In this document: positions 18,794 to 29,200 of the stretch, piece by piece
Numbering within the stretch: the first letter of the stretch is position 1
Layout of the letters: every line of letters begins with the position of its first letter
Assembly (NCBI RefSeq): GCF_001293565.1
Contig: NZ_JXMU01000007.1
Coordinates: 163,282-227,281 of the forward strand
DNA: 64,000 nucleotides
Direction: 5' to 3'
DNA from: Ahrensia marina
Lineage (GTDB): Bacteria; Pseudomonadota; Alphaproteobacteria; Rhizobiales; Rhizobiaceae
The notes under the pieces: generated by a model
Databases searched by the model: none
What the model was told of the DNA's origin: nothing
The model's input: only the letters and a program-made list of their open reading frames with translations
Made by a program: the position numbers and the translations under genes

Positions 18794-19675
18794 TTATCTT
18801 TGGCATGTTGAGCAGTAAAAAGTCGAGCGCCCGCTTTGGACGATGCGCTTGATGGTGCCATCGCAACTGGTTTTTTTACAAGGCGCACCCTCTTGGTCAT
18901 AGACCGCAAAACTGTGCTGGAAATAGCCAAGTGTGCCATCGGTTTGCATGTGATCGCGCAATGATGACCCTCCTGCTTTAATGGCATCGGCGATGACTTC
19001 ACGGATATGGCCTGCAAGCGCATGACAGCGCGCTGTTGCTGTGCCTTTCTTACGTGTCAAAGTGCCTGCTTGGCGCAAAGGCGAAAGACCGGATCGCCAT
19101 AGCGCTTCACACACATATATATTGCCAAGTCCTGCAATGAGCTTTTGATTAAGCAGGGCGGACTTCAATGTTGTCTTTTTAGCGTTGAGCATCAAGGCAA
19201 GTGCATCACCGCTTAACTGGTTACCAGTCGGCTCCAGGCCTAGTCCGCTTAAGTGAGGATGCTCGTGTATAAGGTGCGTCTCGCCCATAAACATAAAACC
19301 AAAGCGGCGCGGGTCATTGTAGATAATCTGTGCCTGATCGCCGTTGGCTTGTTTTATGTGAAAGACGACATGGTCGTGCGCTTCAAGTTTTGTGTGCTCA
19401 TGGTAAAGCTGTACCATATGCGCATTGTGGGTTCGAAAAGATCCGGACATGCCTAAATGACAAACTAGGACCAGTCCATTATCAAAGTTGATCATGAGAT
19501 ATTTGGCACGGCGCGAAAGGCTGTTTACCGTTGTGCCTTGAAGTCGGGCGGCCATATTGTCGGGAAACGGGAACCGTAAATCGGGACGGCGCAATTCCAC
19601 GCGCTCCATGACCGCGCCTTGCATTGTGGGTTCAAGGCCGCGCCTGACTGTTTCAACTTCTGGTAATTCAGGCAT
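18794..19675 (-). CDS. mutM: Formamidopyrimidine-DNA glycosylase
   Basis: MutM (Fpg) removes 8-oxoguanine and formamidopyrimidines from DNA. The 293-residue protein begins with [15 protein letters not shown], where Pro2 is the Schiff-base nucleophile and Glu3 the acid. It has the helix-two-turn-helix region [23 protein letters not shown] and a C-terminal zinc finger with CKKTSC and CSTC; the first pair is spaced C-x4-C, as in other rhizobial Fpg. Its start overlaps the deoB stop by 8 bases, so the two are translated together. Confidence 0.95.
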   Translation of the reverse strand: MPELPEVETVRRGLEPTMQGAVMERVELRRPDLRFPFPDNMAARLQGTTVNSLSRRAKYLMINFDNGLVLVCHLGMSGSFRTHNAHMVQLYHEHTKLEAHDHVVFHIKQANGDQAQIIYNDPRRFGFMFMGETHLIHEHPHLSGLGLEPTGNQLSGDALALMLNAKKTTLKSALLNQKLIAGLGNIYVCEALWRSGLSPLRQAGTLTRKKGTATARCHALAGHIREVIADAIKAGGSSLRDHMQTDGTLGYFQHSFAVYDQEGAPCKKTSCDGTIKRIVQSGRSTFYCSTCQR

Positions 19676-20915
19676 TCGGTTTAATCTTGTCCATGAAAGA
19701 GGTTCCGTATGGGCCGGATGTTAAACCCAGATGATCGGCAATCGTCTCGCCAATATCCGCAAAGCAATTGCGTATACCTATTTCTGCGCCGCTCGTATCT
19801 GATCCTTTGAGTAATCCGATGACAGGAATACGTTCGCGTGTGTGATCGGAGCCTGTCCATGTCGGATCGCACCCATGGTCTGCTGTAATGACCATTAAGT
19901 CGCCGTCTTTAAGAGACGCAATCATCTCCGGTAATCGCCTGTCAAAATGTTCCAAAGCGGCAGCATAACCCGGTACATCGCGGCGGTGACCGTAAAGCTG
20001 GTCAAAATCGATAAAGTTTGTGAAAACCAGATCACCGCTTTGTGCATCATTCATGGCTTTCAGTGTGGCATCGATAAGGGCATCATTGCCATTGGCTTTT
20101 CTTACGTCGCTAACTCCTTGGTGGGCGAAAATATCGCCAATTTTACCCACCGCGATGACCTGCTTTCCCGTTGCGGTCAGTCTATCCAACAAGGTAGGTT
20201 CCGGCGGAAGAACAGAATAATCGCGGCGGTTGCCCGTTCTAACGAAATCCTCTGCTGTCTCGCCCTTAAAAGGTCGTGCGATGACCCGCCCAATATTATA
20301 AGGATCGACAAGCTTTCGCACGATCTCGCACAAAGCATATAATCGCTCTAATCCGAAATGGCTTTCGTGCGCCGCGATCTGAAACACAGAATCAGATGAC
20401 GTATAGAAAATTGGAAGCTTGGTTTTGATATGTTCCTCGCCGAAAGCCGTGAGCGCATCAGTCCCTGACGAATGACAGTTTGCCAGCGAACCTTCAGTGC
20501 CGGCTTCTTTATAAATATCATCGAGAAGCGTTTGCGGAAATGTTGGAATTTCGTGAGGGAAATAGCCCCAATCAAACGTAACGGGCAATCCGGCAATTTC
20601 CCAGTGTCCCGACGGCGTATCCTTACCGTTGGAGACTTCATCGCTCACACCCCAGAACCCCACCAGAGATGATGCCTGTTTTGTGCAGGCAAGGGAATGG
20701 TTGCTCGCAAGCTCCAGTGCATGAAAGAAACCTAACTTTGCCAGATTGGGGCAATGAAGTGATCCTTCACGCAGCCCCTTTTTGTCAGCTTTACCGTTTT
20801 CGGTGTGCTCCAGAATATGGCCAACAGTGCTTGAACCTTCGTCATTGAACAGAGTAGCATCTTTAGCGCCGCCCAATCCGACTGAGTCCATGACAAAAAG
20901 AAACGCTCTGGCCAT
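19668..20915 (-). CDS. deoB: Phosphopentomutase
   Basis: DeoB interconverts (deoxy)ribose 1-phosphate and 5-phosphate in nucleoside salvage. The 415-residue alkaline-phosphatase-fold enzyme shows the metal- and phosphate-binding set: [14 protein letters not shown] at the N terminus, [11 protein letters not shown] with the phospho-accepting Thr region, [11 protein letters not shown], and the C-terminal [23 protein letters not shown]. No other deo gene lies beside it. The unusual neighbour is mutM, with which it overlaps; the link is probably transcriptional only. Confidence 0.94.
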   Translation of the reverse strand: MARAFLFVMDSVGLGGAKDATLFNDEGSSTVGHILEHTENGKADKKGLREGSLHCPNLAKLGFFHALELASNHSLACTKQASSLVGFWGVSDEVSNGKDTPSGHWEIAGLPVTFDWGYFPHEIPTFPQTLLDDIYKEAGTEGSLANCHSSGTDALTAFGEEHIKTKLPIFYTSSDSVFQIAAHESHFGLERLYALCEIVRKLVDPYNIGRVIARPFKGETAEDFVRTGNRRDYSVLPPEPTLLDRLTATGKQVIAVGKIGDIFAHQGVSDVRKANGNDALIDATLKAMNDAQSGDLVFTNFIDFDQLYGHRRDVPGYAAALEHFDRRLPEMIASLKDGDLMVITADHGCDPTWTGSDHTRERIPVIGLLKGSDTSGAEIGIRNCFADIGETIADHLGLTSGPYGTSFMDKIKPNA

Positions 20916-21009
20916 ATTGAGTCCTAATATTAAGCGGGCTTTAAGAGTCTGTTGATTGGCCCATAGTAAATAAATCCTTATATAGGTTCCAGATGGTTGC
21001 GGTCCACCA

Positions 21010-21939
21010 ATGTTTAAAGCTCAAAGGTCGTCGATGAGTAGAAAACGAATTGAAACAGTATCTATATCTTTATTGATGTCAGCGATGTTGACTGCGCCGG
21101 CTTTGGCTGACTGGCGCAGTGACATGGGTGTGTTCCGCGTCGGCATTTCTGCTCTTCACGGTGAGCCGCCACGCAAAGGCAGTTTTGACCTGTTTCGCAA
21201 ACATCTTGCCGAGGCGCTGAATATGCCGGTTGAAATTTTTCAGGCTAATGATGCGTCCGCGCTCATCGATGCTGTCGCCGCTTCACGTATCGAATATGCG
21301 ATATTGCCAACAGCGGGTTTTGCAACGCTCGATGCTTTTTGCTCATGTGTTGTGCCGATAGCGGCTCCGGTGTCTGAAAATGGTGCCGATAGTGTTCGCT
21401 CGGTATTGATTGCCAATCAGAAAGTTATGGCCGACTTAAACGATATTGAGGGGCGGAAAATTGCTGTGGGACCGGCTTCTTCGTTAACAGGCTTTATGTT
21501 GCCTCATGCTTTTTTCCGGCCTGCAGAAAAACAACTGGGTGAAAGTGGTGCGGACATTGTCCAAACAGCAAGCCAGTTTGAAGCAGTAAGACTTTTTCAG
21601 GCAGGAAAAGTTGATGGATTTTTTGCTTGGGAGCACGCAACGCAAGGCACGGAAAAGCGATATGAGAATGAGTTTTTAGATAATGTGGGAAAAGATTCAG
21701 AGTTGGAACCTGCCGTTTTATGGCGTTCGGAGGCGGTTCTATATGGGCCGCATACTGTACGCAAAAATCTGCCTAAAGAAGCCATAGACGCGATTAGAGA
21801 CGCTCTTGTATCAATAAATGAAAAGGAGCCGCTGGCATATGATGCCATTTCGCCTGAGCTTGGCGGCGCTATGCAGGCGGTATCGAAAGAAGATTATAGT
21901 GTGGCAAGCCAGATGGTGCGGGCCTTGGCGGAGCAATAG
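21010..21939 (+). CDS. Orphan PhnD-like periplasmic substrate-binding protein
   Basis: The product of up to 309 residues has a signal peptide (cleavage after APALA) and the fold signature of phosphate/phosphonate-type binding proteins: [55 protein letters not shown], and [22 protein letters not shown] second ATG at 21034 ([10 protein letters not shown]) also fits. No permease or ATPase gene is nearby, so it may deliver to a transporter encoded elsewhere or act as a sensor partner. It faces the Tad satellite genes tail to tail. Confidence 0.75.
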   Translation: MFKAQRSSMSRKRIETVSISLLMSAMLTAPALADWRSDMGVFRVGISALHGEPPRKGSFDLFRKHLAEALNMPVEIFQANDASALIDAVAASRIEYAILPTAGFATLDAFCSCVVPIAAPVSENGADSVRSVLIANQKVMADLNDIEGRKIAVGPASSLTGFMLPHAFFRPAEKQLGESGADIVQTASQFEAVRLFQAGKVDGFFAWEHATQGTEKRYENEFLDNVGKDSELEPAVLWRSEAVLYGPHTVRKNLPKEAIDAIRDALVSINEKEPLAYDAISPELGGAMQAVSKEDYSVASQMVRALAEQ

Positions 21940-21955
21940 GCCTTTTCAAAAAGGC
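21940..21955. terminator. Possible short hairpin between convergent genes
   Basis: GCCTTT and AAAGGC form a 6-bp stem in the 28-base gap between the PhnD-like and TadG-like genes. The stem is short and the T runs weak, so this is tentative. Confidence 0.35.
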
Positions 21956-21967
21956 TAAAAGCTGAAT

Positions 21968-22582
21968 TTAACAGTCACTACATTTAACAGTATCGGTGAT
22001 ACGCGGGCGCAACCAATACTCCTCAGACATGTCGATCGCAGTATAGGTGTTGCCGTTTGAGTCTGTTTTCGAACCAAGCGCCCAAGTTACGATAGGCCGG
22101 TACTCGATTTCAGTCGTAACTTTAACGAGGAAAGTTTCATCGATGATCAAACGCTTGGGTACGCCGATTTTAGTACCGTTGCCGGAGCCAAGTCCATTGT
22201 CAAACTTACCCTTATTATAACGGCGCGACCAGATGATTTCTCCGCCTTCAGGGTGGTCTTCATCCACATCTATGCCCACAATTGTGATTTTGGGCTGGTC
22301 AGCGGTATAAGGAAACATAATTGCCGCGCCGATCTCCAACATCGCATCGAGCGTTTTTCTGTCCACTTCTGATTGTTGTGTAACCAGATCCGCAACGGTA
22401 CTTGCAACACGTGCTGCGCGTTTGTTGACAGTAATTCCCGTAGAGATTTCAACCGTACCAAGATACATTGCCAAAAGAAGCGGAACGATAAGCGCGAATT
22501 CCACTGCAGCCATACCGCTTTTGTTTTTGCGAAATCCATTAAAAACGCCGCGGAACTGTTTTTGCCTGATTGTTTTTGTCAT
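21968..22582 (-). CDS. TadE/TadG-like pseudopilin
   Basis: The 204-residue protein has a short basic N terminus and one transmembrane helix with the TadE signature SGMAAVEFALIVPLLLAMYLG, in which the Glu after the cleavage-type Gly/Ala follows the prepilin pattern. The rest is a periplasmic domain ending CSDC, a possible disulfide. The ATG at 22582 is chosen over a TTG at 22597; GAGAAC lies upstream. It is the last gene of a three-gene satellite with a second TadE-like gene and a secretin N-domain gene, about 28 kb from the main pilus operon. Confidence 0.82.
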   Translation of the reverse strand: MTKTIRQKQFRGVFNGFRKNKSGMAAVEFALIVPLLLAMYLGTVEISTGITVNKRAARVASTVADLVTQQSEVDRKTLDAMLEIGAAIMFPYTADQPKITIVGIDVDEDHPEGGEIIWSRRYNKGKFDNGLGSGNGTKIGVPKRLIIDETFLVKVTTEIEYRPIVTWALGSKTDSNGNTYTAIDMSEEYWLRPRITDTVKCSDC

Positions 22583-22607
22583 GCGTAATGTTCTCAAATT
22601 GCGGACT

Positions 22608-23156
22608 CTAGAATGGTTCGTTTTGCCAAGTGGAGGAGGAGTAAAGAAGGGTTTTGCCGTCTTCCAAGCCTGAAATATGTGATTTCATAATATCGGTAAT
22701 GACCGGCCAGCGATAAAAAACACGCAAATGATTGATGGTGCCGGCACCGCCGGGTGCATAGGTAAAGCCGGTTGTGTCCAGCTTCTTTGGATTTTCCATC
22801 GGAATCGTTTTCGGCACATCCGAGAATTTGGCATAAGATTTCAGATCGAACTCAAGATCAGGGCAACCGGATGATACCATTATCTCCAGATCGTTGCAGA
22901 TCATCGCGCGGAATTGTTCTTTATTCGTGGTTTTTGGGTCGATTTGACCGGTACGCACCTTTCGCGCGGCCTGATCAACCGAATTGGCCATTACCTGTTG
23001 TGCCGTAAATGAAAGCGATGTTTCCAGAACAGCAAAAACAATCATAATAAAGGGAATAGCGAGAATACCGAATTCAATCGCTGTTGCGCCGTCTTTATTA
23101 TGCTTAAACCGGCTTAAGGCGAAACCAAGCCTGCCAATTTTTCCAAACCTACGCAC
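22608..23156 (-). CDS. TadE/TadG-like pseudopilin
   Basis: This second pseudopilin has the TadE helix DGATAIEFGILAIPFIMIVFAVLE, whose Ala-x-Glu-Phe-x-Ile pattern matches the prepilin cleavage region, followed by a periplasmic domain with two cysteines (MICNDLE and SSGCPDLEFDL). The frame opens at a TTG at 23198, but GTG at 23156 is preferred because AGGAG lies 8 bases upstream; either gives the same mature part. It ends 25 bases before the next pseudopilin gene. Confidence 0.8.
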   Translation of the reverse strand: MRRFGKIGRLGFALSRFKHNKDGATAIEFGILAIPFIMIVFAVLETSLSFTAQQVMANSVDQAARKVRTGQIDPKTTNKEQFRAMICNDLEIMVSSGCPDLEFDLKSYAKFSDVPKTIPMENPKKLDTTGFTYAPGGAGTINHLRVFYRWPVITDIMKSHISGLEDGKTLLYSSSTWQNEPF

Positions 23157-23291
23157 GTTGCCTGCTCCTGCTTCAGGGTTCGGTGAAGCGTAGCGCAAAA
23201 ATCTTTAAAACTTCTTTCATAAACGAATAGAATGTCTAGCACGCACCAGATTGGCACGTGCTGCGTCTAAACACTTCAAGGCACTTATGAG

Positions 23292-23774
23292 TTAATCATC
23301 ATCGCCTGAATCGTTTGCTTCACTCGTCGCCGCGATGGCCTGTAGTTCAGCTTCGGTAAGGTAGGCGCCTTCACATTCAGGTTCACACGACAGATTTTCT
23401 ATTTCCGCGCGGCGGTAAACCCGCAAAATTGATGACGTGTCACGGCTTACAGCGATGCGCTCGTCCAATATAGGTGTTCCTGATTCATCAAGGATAACAA
23501 GGTTTGTACGCCCGAATCCGCGCCCCGTTAGAACAAGTGTTTCTGCATCCTGAATGGTTACGTCTGCTATCTCGGGGTTTCCGACAATTACTGTCGTTGC
23601 AGGGCGTGATAGTTTTACAATCTTTGCATTGTTCAACTCGACTTTAATTGCAGCAGCATTTGAATGCGCTACTGGTTGAGTTTCTGCTACATAATCTGCC
23701 GCATGGGCTGCAGCCACAAAATGAGTACCAGCTATCAGTGCTGTCATACAGAATAGTTTAACACGCGAGATCAT
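23292..23774 (-). CDS. Exported protein with the N-terminal domain of CpaC-type secretins
   Basis: The 160-residue protein has a signal peptide (cleavage near AAHAADY) and one pilus-assembly N-terminal domain: KIVKLSRPATTVIVGNPEIADV and TLVLTGRGFGRTNLVILDESG. The same domain occurs in the CpaC protein of this window (LVLELPEDAQDILVANPDVADA, YLFGKEVGQTNIFVFDRNG), but here it ends before any secretin barrel and carries a short acidic tail (SGDDD). It may cap or gate the CpaC secretin or localise the pseudopilins. It is transcribed with the two TadE/TadG-like genes. Confidence 0.82.
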   Translation of the reverse strand: MISRVKLFCMTALIAGTHFVAAAHAADYVAETQPVAHSNAAAIKVELNNAKIVKLSRPATTVIVGNPEIADVTIQDAETLVLTGRGFGRTNLVILDESGTPILDERIAVSRDTSSILRVYRRAEIENLSCEPECEGAYLTEAELQAIAATSEANDSGDDD

Positions 23775-23830
23775 GACTTAACTCCAAACATATCTGATAG
23801 CTAAAATTGCGCAGAAAACTGAAGGAAGCA

Positions 23831-23838
23831 TTAACCAT
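23831..23838 (-). promoter_or_regulatory. CtrA half-site TTAACCAT upstream of the Tad satellite
   Basis: TTAACCAT lies 57 bases before the start of the secretin N-domain gene; read toward the gene it is ATGGTTAA. A TATAAT hexamer lies slightly further upstream on the minus strand. TTAACCAT is a known half-site form of the CtrA motif in alphaproteobacteria, and the same octamer precedes cpaB and lies near tadD. Confidence 0.45.
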
Positions 23839-24036
23839 AGCGCTTTTGAGTGAATTATAGAGGATAATCTGTCGGTATAGTCAGTAATCTGCATAGCGGT
23901 CTGAGAATCTTGCTTCAAACGAAGCACTAGGCTGGCACTCTATTTTGCAGCGCAAGGTCGCTGTTTGTGTTTGGTTTACGCTTACGCCGTATTGTTGGGC
24001 CGATTAAGTTTTGGCATCTAACTATTCGAGCAATCC

Positions 24037-26253
24037 ATGAGCGAGCTTTCGATCACACCTGTTATCTTATGTGGCGGAGCCGGTTCACGTCTTTGGCCAA
24101 TGTCGCGGGACGAAAAGCCCAAGCAGTTTCACGCACTTTTCAATGACCGCTCTTTATTGACCAATACAGCTTCCCGTATTCCGGTTGGCATCCATAACGG
24201 TCTTGCGGTTGCACCGCCGATCGTGCTCGGCAATGCACAGCTCGAGCAGATGTTTCATGGCGCTTTAAAAGAGTTTGAGACCCAGCCTAGCAATATTCTA
24301 TTGGAACCTTCCGTACGTGACACAGCAGCGGCGATCGCTGCGGTTACAGCATTTGTAGCGGCTCGCAATAATGATCAGTTGGTTGTCGTTTTGCCGTCCG
24401 ATGCGCGCATTGATAATCATGAAGTTTTTCTGGATGCGATTGCAAAAGCTGCCCGTACCGCATCGAAGACAGATGCTATTATGACATTGGGTATCGCCCC
24501 GTCGCGGCCGGAAACACAATATGGATATATTCAGCAAGGTGAAGTATTTGAAGAAGGGTTCCGGGTAGAAAAATTCCGCGAGAAGCCTGATTACACAACA
24601 GCGCAAAAATATGTGGCGGAAGGTAATTTTCTCTGGAACGCGGGTATGTTTTTATTCCGTGTTGGCCGGATGGTGGAGGAGTTTGAAAGGCTTCAACCTG
24701 AAATCTGGGACAAAGCGAAAAATGCTGTTGAGCTGGCCGAAACAGATGGCCCTTTTGTGTTTCTGGACCATGATAATTTTAATATCGCGCCCAAGCTCTC
24801 GATGGATTACGCCATCATGGAAAAGGCCGATAATATAGGCGTTATTCCTGCCAGCTTTGATTGGGACGACCTTGGGTCATGGACCCAGCTTTACGAAGCA
24901 GCCAGTAAAGATGGCGATGGAAACGCGCTCTATGGCGATGTTATCAATATAGAAGCTAAGAATAACTATGTTCGCGCTGATGATGCGCTGGTTGCTATTG
25001 CGGGCGTTGAGGGGCTGACAGTAATCGCTGAAGATAACAAGGTTCTTGTTGCACGCACTGAGAAGGCGCATCTCGTCAAGGATGTGACGACGGTCTTCAA
25101 GGCTGATTATGCCTATACACGCAAGCGGCATTGGCCGAAAAAGCAAATCCAGCAATGGCTTTTCGAAAAAGCTTTGCCTCTGTGGGCTGAAAAAGGGATC
25201 GATTATGAAAATGGCGGCGTTCACGAAGCGCTGACCTTTGATGCCGAGCCAGCCCCGCATATGCAAAAACGCCTGCGGGTGATCGCAAGACAGATTTACT
25301 GTTTCTCTCACGCTTCGCTGCTTGGCTGGAAGGGCGATTCAGACAAAATTCTGCGGCACTGTTTCGATACGCTGATAAATACCGGTTGGCATGAAGATGG
25401 TGGTTTTATCCATCTTTATAATCCTGACGGTACGGTGTTGGATGATACGCGCGACACCTATGACCAGTGTTTTGTCTTGCTCGGTCTTTCATGGCTTTAC
25501 CGCGCTAAGGCTTGGCCGGAAGCGCGTAAATGGGCCGACAAAACATTGGCTTATATGGATAGCCACTTAGCAGATACCGTCAATGGCGGCTATTTTGAGG
25601 ATTCGAAAGGCTCTTTGCCGCGCCGCGCGAACCCCCATATGCATTTCCTTGAAGCAATGCTCGGCTGGTATGATGCAACGGGCGATAAGCGCTTTCTGGA
25701 TAGAGCGCAGGCAATGGTTCAGCTCTTCGAGCGGCATTACTATGATCGCATAAGCGGAACGGTGACTGAGCGTTTTAATGATGACTGGTCAGCCATAGCA
25801 AAAGGAGATGCTGATCTGTCTGTCGAGCCAGGTCACAGTTATGAGTGGGCGTGGTTGTTGATGCGCTATAACTCATATCGCTCAACGCCGCGCCTTGAAG
25901 CTAAAGCCAGAGCAATTTATGCGGCGGCGCGTGCGTTCGGTCATCATGAGCAAACCGGTGCGGCTGCAGATTATATGCAGCCCGATGGGACAGGCGTAAG
26001 CGATAATGCGCGATGCTGGCCTCAAACCGAAGCACTCAAGGCTGCCATTATTTTTGAAATAAACGGGCTTTCGGTTGCAGCAAGTCACCGCAAAATGATG
26101 TTGGATGTATTGCTCACGCGCTACCTTAACGGTCCGATCGACGGCGGTTGGTATGACGCAATTAACACCGAGGGCAGGGTGACTGCCCCCGATATGCCAT
26201 CAAGTACGTTCTATCATGTTTTCTGCGCGCTTGCAGAGCACATTGAACGCTAA
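24037..26253 (+). CDS. Mannose-1-phosphate guanylyltransferase fused to an AGE-type isomerase domain
   Basis: The 738-residue protein has two parts. The first (about 1-355) is a GDP-mannose pyrophosphorylase with CGGAGSRLWPMSRDEKPKQF, PSDARI, EKFREKPD and the metal/sugar region FLWNAGMFLF. The second (about 365-738) is an alpha/alpha-barrel of the N-acylglucosamine 2-epimerase/mannose isomerase family, with RLRVIARQIYCFSHASLLGW, NPHMHFLEAMLGWYDATGD, EPGHSYEWAWLL and WPQTEALKA. Usual ManC fusions carry a cupin isomerase instead, so here the AGE domain probably supplies mannose 6-phosphate from fructose 6-phosphate. GDP-mannose would feed polysaccharide or O-antigen synthesis. It is convergent with the GlmS-like gene, 26 bases apart. 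Confidence 0.88.
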   Translation: MSELSITPVILCGGAGSRLWPMSRDEKPKQFHALFNDRSLLTNTASRIPVGIHNGLAVAPPIVLGNAQLEQMFHGALKEFETQPSNILLEPSVRDTAAAIAAVTAFVAARNNDQLVVVLPSDARIDNHEVFLDAIAKAARTASKTDAIMTLGIAPSRPETQYGYIQQGEVFEEGFRVEKFREKPDYTTAQKYVAEGNFLWNAGMFLFRVGRMVEEFERLQPEIWDKAKNAVELAETDGPFVFLDHDNFNIAPKLSMDYAIMEKADNIGVIPASFDWDDLGSWTQLYEAASKDGDGNALYGDVINIEAKNNYVRADDALVAIAGVEGLTVIAEDNKVLVARTEKAHLVKDVTTVFKADYAYTRKRHWPKKQIQQWLFEKALPLWAEKGIDYENGGVHEALTFDAEPAPHMQKRLRVIARQIYCFSHASLLGWKGDSDKILRHCFDTLINTGWHEDGGFIHLYNPDGTVLDDTRDTYDQCFVLLGLSWLYRAKAWPEARKWADKTLAYMDSHLADTVNGGYFEDSKGSLPRRANPHMHFLEAMLGWYDATGDKRFLDRAQAMVQLFERHYYDRISGTVTERFNDDWSAIAKGDADLSVEPGHSYEWAWLLMRYNSYRSTPRLEAKARAIYAAARAFGHHEQTGAAADYMQPDGTGVSDNARCWPQTEALKAAIIFEINGLSVAASHRKMMLDVLLTRYLNGPIDGGWYDAINTEGRVTAPDMPSSTFYHVFCALAEHIER

Positions 26254-26279
26254 TTGAAAGCAGTAGATCGCCCGAATAA

Positions 26280-29200
26280 TCAGGCGCTCTGCTTGCCTTC
26301 ATCACTGAGCAGCGGATCGATAGCTGAGGGATGGAACAATACGGTTTCAGGCTTTTCGCGTGCAATCTGGCGCTGAAGATTGGCTTCGGCATCCGTACCG
26401 AATGTTTGTTCCCATTGGCGCAATGTGTGCTGATATGTGTCGAGCACATGCATGATTGCTGTCTTCTGCTCACGGCTTGCATGGGCAACCATATCAACTG
26501 CGATACAAAGAACATGATCAATTTCCGCGCTGTGAAGTCCTGTCACCGGAACAGCAATAACCGCTTCCTTGTTGATGTAGCCACATGACAGCTGGCGTGT
26601 ATCAAGTGCTGCGCCGATAACGCCAATGGGTGCTTTACCACTTTGGTAAGCGGCAATAGCGGGGGGGAGATCAACGTCTTGAGGGGCCTTTACAATTGTG
26701 TGGTCACGCTCTTGTGCAAGGTCCATCAACGCAATCCATCTGACACCGTCAACAACGCGCGACACTGAGGCGAGCGTCTTGCGGTTGTCGAATGATAAAC
26801 GGCTGTCTGCCAAAGCCAGTGAGCCCAGCGCATCGCGTACCGCAGGCGAAAGCGCATCTTCCGGACGGCTTGTGCCGACTGTGACGGTCTTTGCTTGATG
26901 GCGGATAGTGTCGATCGGTCTTGATGTCTCTTCAAATGCTTTGCGGATAGGCTCGCTTGCCGCCTCGGCCACAGCCTTAAGTCCGGCTTCATTGCCTTTG
27001 TTGGCCATCAATTGACGCGAAATATTGGCGATTGTGGCTGTATGGCTTGCACCGAGACCGGAGTTGAAGGCCCCTTCGATTGCCTCTTCGGTAAATGCAT
27101 CAACCATATCAATGATTTTCTCAACATCGGCAGCATTGTCGCCCATTGCAAGCAATTCAAGTTCGACCATGATGAGTTTTAGTTTCTGTGCGCCAACATC
27201 AATTGCGCGGGCCGCATGGAAGCCGAACAAATGGCCTGCAACTGTGGCCAAAACAAATGCCAGATCGCCGCCAATTTTCGGTAAGGCAATAACGCGTTCG
27301 GCATAATCACCAAAAGCGTCCGCATCTGCACCTTCCGTTGCAAAGACAATAGGCCGGCCATTATGGGCTTTGAAAATGGCCGCTTCCTTGACCACATCGC
27401 CAACAAGATCACCCGGCAGGTCATTTGCGATAACCAGTGTTAACGGCTCTGTTGAAAGGTCGATATGTTTCTTGTCTTCGGTGTAATCGACAGGAATGGA
27501 TTTGTAGCAAAGCTCGGACAATTTGATACGGATCTCAAGCGCGGCCACATGATTTACGCCTGAACCTGTAACAGCCCAATAACGCGCATAGGGCGCAAGG
27601 CTGTGAGCACATTCTGCGATATGTGCTTCATTGGCCAGAACGGAGGCAACATGCGCCGGTAGTTTTTCCAACTCGCCAATTTCATAGGCAAGCTCAACAT
27701 CGGTCATTGTCTGTAATTGGTCTGCCAGAAACATGGCTGTTAGCTTGCCGGCAGTGATTTGACTGTAGAACGCCTTTGTCGAGGCAACAGACATCTCCAC
27801 ATCGCGACCATCAGATGTAAATAATGCTGAGTCTGCTTTGCGCACGAGATCGGAATTGCGGCGGTTTACGATGGCATGAACAAATGCACCGCGTTCTCTG
27901 GCCAGATCAACAGCACGGTTTGTGTCAGTCGTCGTTCCTGATTGGGAGACGGCAATCACCAAGGCGCGGTCAAAATTATAGGCTTCAATGTCAGCAGACA
28001 GCTCGGATGACCGGATAGCCATTACCGGAATTTTCCGGCGCGCATCGCGCCCCAGTGCTTTTTCGATCAAATGGCCAATGCCAACCGCGGCCACACCGGC
28101 CGTACCTTGGCCGATTACATAGACGCGCGACAGGCCGCCTTTTAGATTTTCACGCAAGCCCTGCCAGATGTCTGTCGGCAGGTCGTTGAAGGCAATAAAC
28201 GACCCTTCGCGCCGATAGCGCCCGCGCAGCGTTTTTGCCACGCTTGCAGGGCCGTCATTGATTTCCTTTTCAAGAAAATGATCGAATGCGCCGCGATATA
28301 TGTCACGTGCGAAGATCTGGTTGTTCTCCGCCTTCACTTCGACGGACTTGCCGTCAGACACAGTGCGCATATCAATTATGTCGCTGTTTCCGGTAAGCTT
28401 TATGACGGAGCCACCTGCCACTGAGCGTGCAAGATTATAGCTTGTTAAAGCGGCATTGCAGAGACCGTACACCTCTGATGCAAAGATCCAACCATCTTTC
28501 AGACGTGCAGCGTGCAATCCTTGCCCTGAACCTTTTTGTGCAAGAAATACCGTCCCGGGGTGGAATGGGTCGATGCATCCGATAGCAACAGATCCATCGA
28601 GCCTGCGTGTTGCTGCACGGAACTGCTCCAACCGGTCATTATCCATGCTTGCAGAGATACGGTCGGTTATGGGGATGATTTTTGCGTCGGTTGTAATCGC
28701 GGTATCAACGGCCAGATCTCGCTTGGTTACAAACTCTTCCAGCAGTTCCATGTGGTTGTCCACATCACCATTGAGCGCATACATCGCGCCAAGTTGGGTC
28801 TCCGTACTGTCTGGCATATCACTTGAAAGGGAAGGGTTGTGCGGGTGGCAATTGGCGACAGAGATAACACCATGCGATGCCCAGCGTGTGTGCGATAAAA
28901 TGCTTGCGCTTATTGCATGGGCGGCAATCGACCACAGAACGGCATCACCAGCAATTGAAGCACGCAGGGCCGCGCCGTTATCACCGAGGCGCCCGACGAG
29001 GTTTGCTGTCTTGTAGACAAAGGTCAGGCTAAGTCCGCCATCATTGCGGGCTTCCTGATAAATGGACATATCTCCGGCATGTGTGTCTTTGCGGCGTTCA
29101 TTATAACTTGCCGTTAAACCGCCGTTCATCGACGAAACAGCGTTTTCATCAACGTTGATTTGAATTGCAATGCCCGCAGAATCGCGTCCGCGCACTTCAA

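Noticed and set aside
28456..29016. 186-residue plus-strand open frame
   Set aside because: It is antisense to the conserved glutaminase region of the GlmS-like gene and has no start signal.
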